The notes under the pieces were generated by a model that saw only the letters and a list, made by a program, of their open reading frames with translations, had not been told where the DNA came from and ran no database searches. Source: DATLZC01 sp037444005 (lineage in GTDB: Bacteria > Chloroflexota > Dehalococcoidia > DSTF01 > JACRBR01). Taken from it: DNA of 47,910 nucleotides. A program made the translations under genes and the position numbers. The stretch spans positions 1 through 47,910 of the forward strand of contig JBBING010000011.1 of assembly GCA_037444005.1 (NCBI GenBank), read 5' to 3'. Shown here piece by piece: positions 41,138 through 47,910 of the stretch (positions are counted from its first letter, which is position 1; each line of letters begins with the position of its first letter).

Positions 41138-42624
41138 CCCGTGGCCCACCCCTTCGCGCGCTCGACGGCGCGCCGCCAGCCGGCGTACAGCGTTTCCCGC
41201 TGGTCCTCGCTCATCCGCGGCTCGAACACGCGGTCGACGCTCGCGGCCTTCCGGACGTCGTCCGGGCTGCGCCAGACCCCCAGGGCGAGCCCGGCGAGGA
41301 ACGCCGCCCCGCGAGCGGTCGTCTCGGGCTCCGATGACCGGGCGACAGGGATGCCCAGCACGTCGGCCTGGATTTGCATGAGCAGGTCGTTCCGCGTCGC
41401 GCCGCCGTCCACCCGCAGCTCCTCGAGGCGCCGTCCCCCGCCGCGCTCCATCGCTTCGATGACGTCGCGCGTCTGAAACGCCATCGACTCGAGCGTCGCC
41501 CGGGCAATGTGCGCCGCCGTGGTTCCGCGCGTCACGCCGAGAATCGCGCCCCGCGCGTACATGTCCCAGTGGGGTGCGCCCAGGCCGACGAACGCGGGCA
41601 CGACGTACACGCCCTCGCTCGACGGGACGCTGGCCGCGAGCGCCTCCACCTCCGCGGCGGAACGAATCAGCCGGAGGCCGTCCCGAAGCCACTGAACCGC
41701 CGCTCCGGCCACGAACACGCTCCCCTCGAGGGCGTACGCCATGGAGCCACCGAGACGCGACGCCACCGTCGTCAAGAGCGACTCCGAGAACGGAGCCTCC
41801 GAGCCCACGTGTTGCAAGACGAAGCATCCGGTGCCGTAGGTGTTCTTCGCGTCGCCGGCGCGCAGGCATCCCTGCCCGAACAGGGCGGCCTGCTGGTCTC
41901 CCGCGACTCCCGCGATGGGAATGGCGGCGCCGAACAGCGACGGGTCCGTCTCGGCCATCACGCCGCTCGAGTCGACGATCTCGGGCAGCGCCGCCGCGGG
42001 CACGCCGAGAGCGTCGAGCAGCACGGGATCCCAGGTCCCCTCGTGGAGGTTGAAGAGCATGGTGCGCGAGGCGTTCGTAGCGTCCGTCGCATGCACGCGG
42101 CCGCCCGTGAGGCGGTACAGGAGCCAGCTATCCACCGTGCCGAACGCCAGCTCGCCCCGCTCCGCGCGCTCGAGGGCTCCCGGCACGCGCCGCAGGATCC
42201 ACGCGACCTTCGTGCCCGAGAAGTACGCGTCGACGACGAGCCCCGTTCGCCGGCGGATCTCGGTCTCGAAGCCGTCGGCGCGAAGCTGCTCGCACATGTC
42301 CGCCGTGCGGCGGCACTGCCACACGATGGCTCGATGCGCGGGCTCGCCGGTCCGCCGGTCCCATACCACCGTGGTTTCCCGCTGGTTGGTGACACCGATG
42401 CCAGCGATATTACGGGGCGAGACACCGGCGGCCGCGATGGTCTCGCGCGCCGCCTCGAGCTGCGACCTCCAGATGTCCTCGGGGTCGTGTTCGACCCACC
42501 CCGGCTGCGGGTAGTGCTGCGGGAACTCTCGGCTCCGCGCGCACACCGTCCGGCCCTCTTCATCGAAGAGGACCGCGCGGGAGCTCGACGTGCCCTGGTC
42601 CAGCGCGAGGATATACCGTCCCAT
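41134..42624 (-). CDS. glpK: Glycerol kinase
   Basis: A FGGY-family kinase (496 residues) making glycerol 3-phosphate from glycerol and ATP. Diagnostic features are ILALDQGTSSSRAVLFD at the N-terminus, NQRETTVVWDRRTG (glycerol-binding Arg-Glu), VDSWLLYRLTGG, and GDQQAALFGQGCLRAGDAKNTYGTG. The length is normal. The ATG at 42624 has a predicted promoter just upstream (CTGACA-17-TACACT), whose -10 ends 12 nt before the start, so the leader is very short. It is the first gene of a four-gene glycerol operon. No glpF permease or regulator is visible nearby. Confidence 0.97.
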   Translation of the reverse strand: MGRYILALDQGTSSSRAVLFDEEGRTVCARSREFPQHYPQPGWVEHDPEDIWRSQLEAARETIAAAGVSPRNIAGIGVTNQRETTVVWDRRTGEPAHRAIVWQCRRTADMCEQLRADGFETEIRRRTGLVVDAYFSGTKVAWILRRVPGALERAERGELAFGTVDSWLLYRLTGGRVHATDATNASRTMLFNLHEGTWDPVLLDALGVPAAALPEIVDSSGVMAETDPSLFGAAIPIAGVAGDQQAALFGQGCLRAGDAKNTYGTGCFVLQHVGSEAPFSESLLTTVASRLGGSMAYALEGSVFVAGAAVQWLRDGLRLIRSAAEVEALAASVPSSEGVYVVPAFVGLGAPHWDMYARGAILGVTRGTTAAHIARATLESMAFQTRDVIEAMERGGGRRLEELRVDGGATRNDLLMQIQADVLGIPVARSSEPETTARGAAFLAGLALGVWRSPDDVRKAASVDRVFEPRMSEDQRETLYAGWRRAVERAKGWATG

Positions 42625-42636
42625 GTTCGGCGTTTC

Positions 42637-42665
42637 AGTGTAGAGGGACGCCGGGGATGTGTCAG
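42637..42665 (-). promoter_or_regulatory. Predicted promoter of the glycerol operon
   Basis: On the minus strand CTGACA (42665-42660), a 17-nt spacer and TACACT (42642-42637). The glpK ATG follows 12 nt after the -10, so any leader is only a few nucleotides. Confidence 0.7.
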
Positions 42666-42688
42666 CAGGACGCAGCCGCCGGCGACGG

Positions 42689-42717
42689 TTGAGGCTGACG
42701 CGGGAGGCCCGTACGAT
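42689..42717 (+). promoter_or_regulatory. Predicted promoter of the small membrane protein gene
   Basis: TTGAGG (42689-42694), a 17-nt spacer and TACGAT (42712-42717). The ATG lies 6 nt after the -10, so the transcript would start at or inside the start codon. It is divergent from the glpK promoter, with only 23 nt between the two -35 boxes. Confidence 0.65.
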
Positions 42718-42723
42718 TTGGAC

Positions 42724-42909
42724 ATGTCGCCTGCGGCCCACATCGGCGTGCTCGCGCTGGTCGTCCTCGACCTCGCGCTCGGCGGAGCGCTGGTCCATCG
42801 ATGGGCCGGCCGCCCCGCCCTGATCGCGTTCGAATTCGCGGTGCTGCTAGGCTACGCCGTGCTGGTCCTCGGCTTCTATCCCTTCCGCAAGCCGCCCGAA
42901 GAGCCGTAG
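42724..42909 (+). CDS. Small two-helix membrane protein
   Basis: A 61-residue protein with two hydrophobic segments (IGVLALVVLDLALGGALV and LIAFEFAVLLGYAVLVLGF) joined by a short basic loop, and a charged C-terminus (RKPPEEP). I recognise no family. Support comes from the promoter whose -10 ends 6 nt before the ATG, from the length of the coding frame and from its third-base G/C bias. Its last 34 nt overlap the convergent hydrolase gene. It could be an accessory subunit or a membrane anchor, but nothing in the sequence defines its role. Confidence 0.62.
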   Translation: MSPAAHIGVLALVVLDLALGGALVHRWAGRPALIAFEFAVLLGYAVLVLGFYPFRKPPEEP

Positions 42910-43697
42910 GCGGGGGCAACGCCCACCTCCAGGAAGAACCGCTCGACTGCGGCGTTGAACGCGTCCGGCCGTTCGAGATAGGCGGAGTGGCCGGCGCCGG
43001 GAATCACCTCGAAGCGCGACCCGGGCACGTGGCGGTGTGCGAGCTCGACGATGTGAGGCGGCGTAATCGTATCGAGCTCGCCCACGAGGAACAGAATGGG
43101 GACGCCGGTCGCCGCCAACCGCTCCGCCGTCGAACCACGGTAGCCCGGCGGGACGGCGAGAAAGTCCCGGGGCCGCGGCGGGTTGAGCCGGCCGATCATG
43201 CGGTACAGGAGCGCGAGGTCGGGATGCTCGCGGCGGAATTGCGGCGATAGCGCCCGCTCGCGGACGCTCCGGCGGCCGTCGGCGCTCGCCCGATGGCGCG
43301 CCTGCGCCGCCCGAAGCTGTTCGCTCACGGCGCCGCCGTTGGTCCCCACGAGCACCAGCGCCCGCACCCGGCCGGGGTAACGCAGGGTGAACCCCACGGC
43401 CGTCCGTCCACCCATGGACTGCGCCACGAGCAGCGCCTTTTCGATACCGAGATGGTCCAGGAGCCCCCGCAGGTCTTCGGCGAACTGCATCCGGCTCTCG
43501 GGCGTCGGACGTGGGCCGCGCGAAAGGCCGAAGTGGCGGTGGTCGAAGACGACACAGCGATAGCGTCGGGAGAAGTACGGCACCTGCCGCCACCAGCTCA
43601 GGGCGTTGCCGCCAGCGCCGTGGGCGAACACGAGCGCCGGGCCCTCACCGTGGACCTCGTAGCGCAACTCGACCCCGTTGACGTGCACAAACGGCAT
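42876..43697 (-). CDS. Alpha/beta hydrolase
   Basis: A 273-residue alpha/beta hydrolase. The oxyanion region is FAHGAGGNALSWW, the nucleophile is S94 in VAQSMGGRT (Ala replaces the first Gly of GxSxG), the acid is in VGELDTITPP and the histidine in GAGHSAYLE. FDHRHFGLSRG is shared with C-C bond hydrolases and haloperoxidase-like esterases. The ATG at 43697 begins the conserved PFVHVNGVELRYE strand; an ATG 57 nt upstream is less likely. It follows the peptide-binding protein gene but is separated from it by a terminator. The substrate is not predictable. Confidence 0.87.
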   Translation of the reverse strand: MPFVHVNGVELRYEVHGEGPALVFAHGAGGNALSWWRQVPYFSRRYRCVVFDHRHFGLSRGPRPTPESRMQFAEDLRGLLDHLGIEKALLVAQSMGGRTAVGFTLRYPGRVRALVLVGTNGGAVSEQLRAAQARHRASADGRRSVRERALSPQFRREHPDLALLYRMIGRLNPPRPRDFLAVPPGYRGSTAERLAATGVPILFLVGELDTITPPHIVELAHRHVPGSRFEVIPGAGHSAYLERPDAFNAAVERFFLEVGVAPAYGSSGGLRKG

Positions 43698-43754
43698 TCC
43701 GCCGCGCCTCCTCCGGACGCCGCCCAGCGTACGGAGCGCTGGCGCCGCGAACAA

Positions 43755-43782
43755 GAGAGGCGCCCCGAACGGGGCGCCTCTC
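43755..43782 (-). terminator. Intrinsic terminator after the peptide-binding protein gene
   Basis: A perfect 12-bp G/C-rich inverted repeat (43755-43766 with 43771-43782) with a 4-nt loop (GAAC/GTTC). On the minus strand it is followed by TTGTTC, a weak T tract. It would end the ABC-transporter transcript 26 nt after its last gene. Confidence 0.75.
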
Positions 43783-43808
43783 GGTGTCGCACGATGCGGA
43801 GCTCGCGC

Positions 43809-45659
43809 CTAGGCGGGCCGGCCCGCGTAGTTCGGGTCGTTCTGGTCGAGCCAGACGTTGGCGAAGAGATAGTTGTGCCCGAACCACGACGCCGTGAACG
43901 CGTTCTTCACGTAGCTCCAGATCAGGCTCCTGCCGGCGGGGGCGAAGTAGTCGAGGCGACAGAGGACGTTGTCCAGCAGGTAGTTCTGAATGTCGAACCC
44001 GATCTGGCGACGCCGCTCGTAGTTGAACTCCGCGCGCTGGGCGTCCAGCATCTCGTCGAGTTTCGGGTCCGACAGCAGGAAGGAGTTCTTGGTGCCGCCC
44101 GTGTGGAAGTACGGGTACACCCAGTCGTCCAGGTCAATCCACCCGTTGTCGAAGCCCCACGTGAACACGCACGTGCCCGAGTCCGCGTCCGCCGTGTTGC
44201 GCAGGAGGCACTGGGCCAGCGTGGTGTATCCGGTGGCATCGACCTCGTCCTCTACGGTCACGCCCAGGAACTCCTGGAGTTGGCGCTTCATCTCGGGCAG
44301 CGCCTTTTGGGGGATGTAGTTCGGCACCCCTGCGAAGATGATCTTCAGGGTCGAGGGCCCGCCCGCCTCCTGCCAGAGCTTCCGCGCCTCGGCGATGTCC
44401 TCCTCGCGGCCCGCCGGGTCCGAGCGGTAGCCCGGGCGCGCCTCGAGCTCCGTCTGCGGAAGCGCCCACAGGTGCATCGGCCATGCGACGGGGCCGCACA
44501 CGAGGAAGCCGCGCTGTCCGGGCGCCGCCGGGAAGAGCTGCTCGCCCAGCGTCTTCCGGTCGATGGCGAGGTGCAGCGCCTTCCGCAGCCGGAAGTCCTG
44601 GAACGGCGACTTGGTGGACAGCCAGAGCCGGCTGTTCAGCCAGCCCGCCGTCCCCGCCTCCTGAAGCACCAGCTTCCCGGGGTTCTCGTTCAGCACCCGC
44701 ATGGTGTTGCTGTCGTCCTCGAACCCTGTGCCGTCCACCTGGCGGCTGAGCAGCGCCTGCTCCTGCGTCGAGTCGCTCTGCGGCGTCCAGAGCGAGTCGT
44801 ACCCGTCGAGGAACGGCCGATCGAGTCCCAGGTCCGGCCGGTCGTCCTTGGCAAACCACTCCGGATTTCGGCGAACCTTCACCACCTCGACCGCTTTGAA
44901 CTCCTCGAGGAAGAACGGCCCCGTCCCGATCATCGCCTTGTCGGAGTTCATGGTGTCGTTCGCGTCGACCGTCTCCTTCGCCACGATGTGGGCGTTGCGG
45001 TCGGCGAGGAAGTGCAGGAACGGTGCCGTCGGCGACTTCGTCTTGATACGGATGGTGTACGGGTCGATGACCTCCAGCGTGTCGATGGTCTTCCAGTGGC
45101 CGGCCCGGTAGTACAGCGCCTTCTGGGGGCTGTTCTCGTTGATCTGCCGCTCGATGCTGAACCGCACGTCCTCAGCCGTGAGCTCGCGGCCCGCCACCTG
45201 GGGGAAGTTCTGGCGCGCCCTCGGCGAGTCGTGAAATTTCACGCCCTGCCGTAGCCGGATGACGTACGTGAGTTCGTCCGGTTGCTCGGGCATCCCGTCG
45301 GCCAGGTCGGGGCTCATGATCTGGTCGATGTCGCTCTCGTACTGGAGCACCTTGCTGAAGACGCAGGAGTGCATGTTGTACATGGGGCCGAACTGCGTCT
45401 GGTGAGGGTCGTACGTGTCGAGAGCGAGCGCGTCGAAGGTGAACGACCGGAAAATACCGCCCCGCGTGCGAGCCGGCTGATTCTGCGTCAGGCTCGGGGT
45501 CGGCGTCGGTCCCGCCTCGCCCCCTCCCTCCTCGCCCCCGCCGCATCCGACGATGGCCAGGCCTGCGGCCCCGGCCCCGAGGGCAGCCGCGCCCCCCAAC
45601 AGCCGGCGCCGGGTGAGCCGCGCGCGTTGGAGCCTCTCCCAGTAGTTGAGGTCACGCAT
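43809..45659 (-). CDS. Peptide-type ABC transporter solute-binding lipoprotein (family 5)
   Basis: An extracellular family 5 solute-binding protein (616 residues) as used for oligopeptides, nickel or glycosides. The N-terminus has a twin-arginine-like motif LTRRRLLGG (15-23), a hydrophobic stretch and a lipobox ending IVGC (C39), then a Gly/Glu/Pro linker. This suggests export by Tat followed by lipid attachment. Family motifs follow: TYVIRLRQGVKFHDSP, ELTAEDVRFSIER, AMIGTGPFFLEEF and DFRLRKALHLAIDRKTL. The ATG at 45659 has AAAGGAGG upstream. It is the third gene after the two permease genes, and a terminator follows. The ligand is unknown. Confidence 0.92.
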   Translation of the reverse strand: MRDLNYWERLQRARLTRRRLLGGAAALGAGAAGLAIVGCGGGEEGGGEAGPTPTPSLTQNQPARTRGGIFRSFTFDALALDTYDPHQTQFGPMYNMHSCVFSKVLQYESDIDQIMSPDLADGMPEQPDELTYVIRLRQGVKFHDSPRARQNFPQVAGRELTAEDVRFSIERQINENSPQKALYYRAGHWKTIDTLEVIDPYTIRIKTKSPTAPFLHFLADRNAHIVAKETVDANDTMNSDKAMIGTGPFFLEEFKAVEVVKVRRNPEWFAKDDRPDLGLDRPFLDGYDSLWTPQSDSTQEQALLSRQVDGTGFEDDSNTMRVLNENPGKLVLQEAGTAGWLNSRLWLSTKSPFQDFRLRKALHLAIDRKTLGEQLFPAAPGQRGFLVCGPVAWPMHLWALPQTELEARPGYRSDPAGREEDIAEARKLWQEAGGPSTLKIIFAGVPNYIPQKALPEMKRQLQEFLGVTVEDEVDATGYTTLAQCLLRNTADADSGTCVFTWGFDNGWIDLDDWVYPYFHTGGTKNSFLLSDPKLDEMLDAQRAEFNYERRRQIGFDIQNYLLDNVLCRLDYFAPAGRSLIWSYVKNAFTASWFGHNYLFANVWLDQNDPNYAGRPA

Positions 45660-45758
45660 CCCCGCTTCCTCCTTTCCGGTGGCTCCGGCCGACGGCCGGC
45701 GCCGCATCCCGTCGATGGCCCGCTGGCGGCTTCGTCCGCCGGCCTCGATGCGCTCCGC

Positions 45759-46739
45759 CTAGATCCGCAGACGCGGGTCCAGGATGTCCCGTAACGCGTC
45801 GCCGAGCAGGTTGAAGGCGAGCACCGCCAACGTGATGGCGAGCCCGCTGAACACCGCCTGCCACGGCGACGTGTAGATGAAGTTCCGGCCCGAGTTCAGC
45901 ATCTCGCCCCACGACACGCCGGGCGGCGCCAGCGCGAGGAACGACAGGCTGGCTTCGGCGATAATCACCGAGCCTAGGCCGATGGTGAAGACGACGATGA
46001 TGGGCGCGAGCGTGTTCGGCAGGATGTGCCTCAGCATCAGCCGCAGGTCCGACGCCCCCAGCACGCGCGCCGCTTCGACGAACGGCATCTCGCGCAAGGC
46101 GAGCACCGTGCCCCGCACGATGCGCGACACCTGCGTGATGCCGACGAACCCGAGCGCCAGGATGAAGTTGCGCAGCGAGAGCTCGAACGCGCTCGCGACC
46201 AGGATCAGGATGAGCAGCGCTGGGAAGGCCTGTAGTCCATCCAGGAACCGCTGCAGAAACGTGTCCAGCTTGCCGCCGAAGTAGGCCGAGACGATGCCCA
46301 GCGCCGAGCCGACCCCGAGGGCCACCAGCAGCGCCGAAATTCCGATGCCCAGCGAGCGCCGCGTGCCCCAGACGATGCGCGACCAGATGTCGCGGCCTGC
46401 GTCGTCTGTGCCGAGCCAGTGCTTGAGGCTCGGCTCGCCTTTGGCGTCGAGGACGAACTCATCGCGGTCGCTGCTCAGCAGGTTCGTCGAGTTCGGGTCG
46501 TAGTTCGGGTTCCGTCGCTGGAACGACTCCGTCGGGTCGTACCTCGCGACCAGGGGCGCCGCCACCGCCATCACCACCATAGCAGCGATGATGAGGGCGC
46601 CGAACGTTCCCAGCGGTTTGCGAGAGGCCAGCCTGAGCGCCTGCCGGAGCAGGCCCGGGCGCCGGCGCTCCTCCACCTCCTCCACCAGTGGGAGGCTGCC
46701 GACCGCCGCCGAACCGCCGCTCACCACCTCAGCGGACAT
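45759..46739 (-). CDS. Peptide-type ABC transporter permease, DppC-like
   Basis: The second inner-membrane subunit (326 residues) of the importer. It has one N-terminal helix (about 45-65), a long external loop with GTDDAGRDIWSRIVWGTRRS, then five further helices. The cytoplasmic EAA loop that contacts the ATPase reads EMPFVEAARVLGASDLRLMLRHILPN. The C-terminal LLGDALRDILDPRLR is standard for DppC/OppC. It follows the DppB-like gene by 16 nt. The loop after the first helix is longer than in E. coli DppC (about 60 residues before GTDDAG). Confidence 0.93.
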   Translation of the reverse strand: MSAEVVSGGSAAVGSLPLVEEVEERRRPGLLRQALRLASRKPLGTFGALIIAAMVVMAVAAPLVARYDPTESFQRRNPNYDPNSTNLLSSDRDEFVLDAKGEPSLKHWLGTDDAGRDIWSRIVWGTRRSLGIGISALLVALGVGSALGIVSAYFGGKLDTFLQRFLDGLQAFPALLILILVASAFELSLRNFILALGFVGITQVSRIVRGTVLALREMPFVEAARVLGASDLRLMLRHILPNTLAPIIVVFTIGLGSVIIAEASLSFLALAPPGVSWGEMLNSGRNFIYTSPWQAVFSGLAITLAVLAFNLLGDALRDILDPRLRI

Positions 46740-46755
46740 CCCCTCTCCCGTCCCT

Positions 46756-47721
46756 TCATCCGTATCGGATGCGAGGGTCGAGCCAGGCGTACGCCAGGTC
46801 GACCACCAGATTCGTCAGCACGAGCACGATGGCGATGATGAGCACCACGCCCTGAACGACAGGGAAGTCGTTCTGGCGGAGCGAGATCACCAGAAATTGA
46901 CCGGCTCCCGGGACCGAGAACATGCTCTCGAGGACGACGTTGCCGCCGAAGAGGATGCCGACGAGAAGACCCAGGATGGTGACGACAGGGATGAGCGCGT
47001 TGCGCAGCGCGTGCCGCATCACGACCGTGCGCTCGCGGAGGCCCTTGGCCCACGCCGTCCGGACATAGTCCTGGCGCAACACCTCCAGGAGCTGCGAACG
47101 CAGCAGCCGCATGATCACCGCCGCCGACGCGAACCCGCCGGCGATGGCGGGAAGCACCATCATCTTCAGATTCGCGACGGGGTCCTGCCAGATCTCGCGA
47201 TACGCCGTGGGAACCAGAGGCGGCGTCCAACCCACCAGCTTGGTGGAGAACAGCAGGAGCAAGGTGCCGAGGTAGAACGAAGGAATCGCCAGCCCCAGCA
47301 CCGCGATAAAGCGTAAGAAATAGTCCATCCACGTGTCCTGGCGGATCGCTGAGATGACGCCAATGGGCAGGCTGAGCCCGAGGGCGATGAGGATCTGGAG
47401 GATGCCCAGCTCGATGGAGGGCATGAGCCGGTCGCGGAGCTCCGCCGTGACCGAGTGACCCGTGATAAACGAGCGCCCGAAGTCGCCCCGCAGCACGTTG
47501 CCCATGTAGCGGACGTACTGCTCCCATAGCGGCTTGTCGGTGCCCAGCTCGCGGCGGATCGCGGCGAGGGCGGCCTCGTAATCCTGCGTGCTCGACATGC
47601 CCTGCGCCGCCCGCTGCTCGGCGAAGTCGGGCCGCACGCGGCTCGTCAGGAAGACGATCGTAATAACCAGAAAGACGACGGGAATATTGAGAAGCAGACG
47701 TTGGAGGATGTACTGCTGCAC
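46756..47721 (-). CDS. Peptide-type ABC transporter permease, DppB-like
   Basis: The first inner-membrane subunit (321 residues). The N-terminal helix QYILQRLLLNIPVVFLVI is followed by an external loop and five helices. GDFGRSFITGHSV is the DppB signature, and the EAA loop reads VRTAWAKGLRERTVVMRHALRNALIP. It ends VDLAYAWLDPRIRYG. The GTG at 47721 is preferred because it lies downstream of a near-consensus promoter (47837-47809), with GGGAG 10 nt before it. An in-frame ATG at 47853 is upstream of that promoter. No ATPase genes are in the window, so DppD/F-like subunits must be encoded elsewhere. Confidence 0.92.
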   Translation of the reverse strand: MQQYILQRLLLNIPVVFLVITIVFLTSRVRPDFAEQRAAQGMSSTQDYEAALAAIRRELGTDKPLWEQYVRYMGNVLRGDFGRSFITGHSVTAELRDRLMPSIELGILQILIALGLSLPIGVISAIRQDTWMDYFLRFIAVLGLAIPSFYLGTLLLLFSTKLVGWTPPLVPTAYREIWQDPVANLKMMVLPAIAGGFASAAVIMRLLRSQLLEVLRQDYVRTAWAKGLRERTVVMRHALRNALIPVVTILGLLVGILFGGNVVLESMFSVPGAGQFLVISLRQNDFPVVQGVVLIIAIVLVLTNLVVDLAYAWLDPRIRYG

Positions 47722-47808
47722 AGGTGACGACTCCCGCGCAGACTCGTAAAGCGGCCGGGCACCGGGCGCTCGGGCCAACCCGGCAGGACCGCCCTCGCGC
47801 GTGGCCCA

Positions 47809-47837
47809 TATATAGGTCCGCTCCTGACCCTTGTCAA
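47809..47837 (-). promoter_or_regulatory. Near-consensus sigma-70 promoter of the ABC transporter genes
   Basis: On the minus strand TTGACA (47837-47832), exactly 17 nt, then TATATA (47814-47809). This is the best promoter in the window. It lies 88 nt before the chosen GTG start of the DppB-like gene. Confidence 0.85.
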
Positions 47838-47910
47838 GAGACGGCGCTTCCACCGCCGGGCTCTACGCTCTTCGCGGTGGAAACGGTGAGGTGAAGTTAG
47901 CGAAAGCACC

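Noticed and set aside
47722..47910. A further gene at the right edge on the minus strand
   Set aside because: The open frames here extend upstream of the near-consensus promoter or read low-complexity sequence; no recognisable protein is encoded.

Overview
The window is a G+C-rich (roughly two-thirds G+C by eye), gene-dense bacterial chromosome segment. Many genes start with GTG and at least nine gene pairs share a 4-nt ATGA or GTGA stop/start overlap. F420 genes (cofC, cofD), mutS2, a DsbA/VKOR pair, a GerW-family protein and many acyl-CoA enzymes all fit Chloroflexota, possibly a Dehalococcoidia/SAR202-like lineage. That placement is an inference from gene content. I see no rRNA, tRNA, CRISPR array, transposase or phage gene.

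Layout. (1) 1-11273, minus strand: a long co-directional run, lepA - MFS transporter - mutS2 - cofD - cofC - nitroreductase - MOSC protein - GerW-like protein - dprA - topA (cut by the left edge). It mixes genome maintenance with a coenzyme F420 block. (2) 11433-18770: mraY, an HD-GYP signalling protein, larE, a Nudix CoA pyrophosphatase, a DUF457 membrane hydrolase, a small exported protein, a DsbA-VKOR disulfide pair and a CDF metal exporter. (3) 18898-21797: a two-subunit CoA-transferase ending at a clear terminator, then a cyclase-family hydrolase. (4) 21830-23718, minus strand: a GAF-GGDEF protein with a degenerate GGDEF motif, coupled to an unknown protein. (5) 23883-30629: an acyl-CoA block with crotonyl-CoA carboxylase/reductase, a MaoC hydratase and the catalytic subunit of a B12-dependent mutase. 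It is followed by a disrupted stretch, then an alpha/beta hydrolase and a FabF-type ketosynthase. (6) 30679-38201: a P-loop kinase, a thiamine-diphosphate enzyme with an apparent ACG start, a histidine phosphatase, three consecutive hotdog-fold genes, an ArsA/Get3 ATPase, a PIG-L deacetylase and a double-rhodanese sulfurtransferase. (7) 38204-42624, minus strand: a glycerol operon, glpK - glpD - metallo-beta-lactamase protein - alpha/beta hydrolase. (8) 42724-47837: a two-helix membrane protein, an alpha/beta hydrolase, and a peptide-type ABC importer (two permeases and a Tat/lipoprotein binding protein) under a near-consensus promoter.

How the genes fit together. Carbon flow runs through CoA thioesters: CoA transfer, reductive carboxylation of enoyl-CoA, hydration, carbon-skeleton rearrangement and ketosynthase/hotdog chemistry. 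F420 may serve as an electron carrier, with glycerol and peptides as imported or internal substrates.

The most unusual stretch is 27461-28462. It holds an exported-protein gene carrying two in-frame stop codons, followed by a 141-bp copy, 95% identical, of the last 46 codons of the upstream mutase. Other points to check are the ACG start at 31275, a stand-alone MraY with an altered GDxG motif, a three-cysteine LarE with no other lar gene in the window, and -10 boxes that end only 5-13 nt before several start codons.
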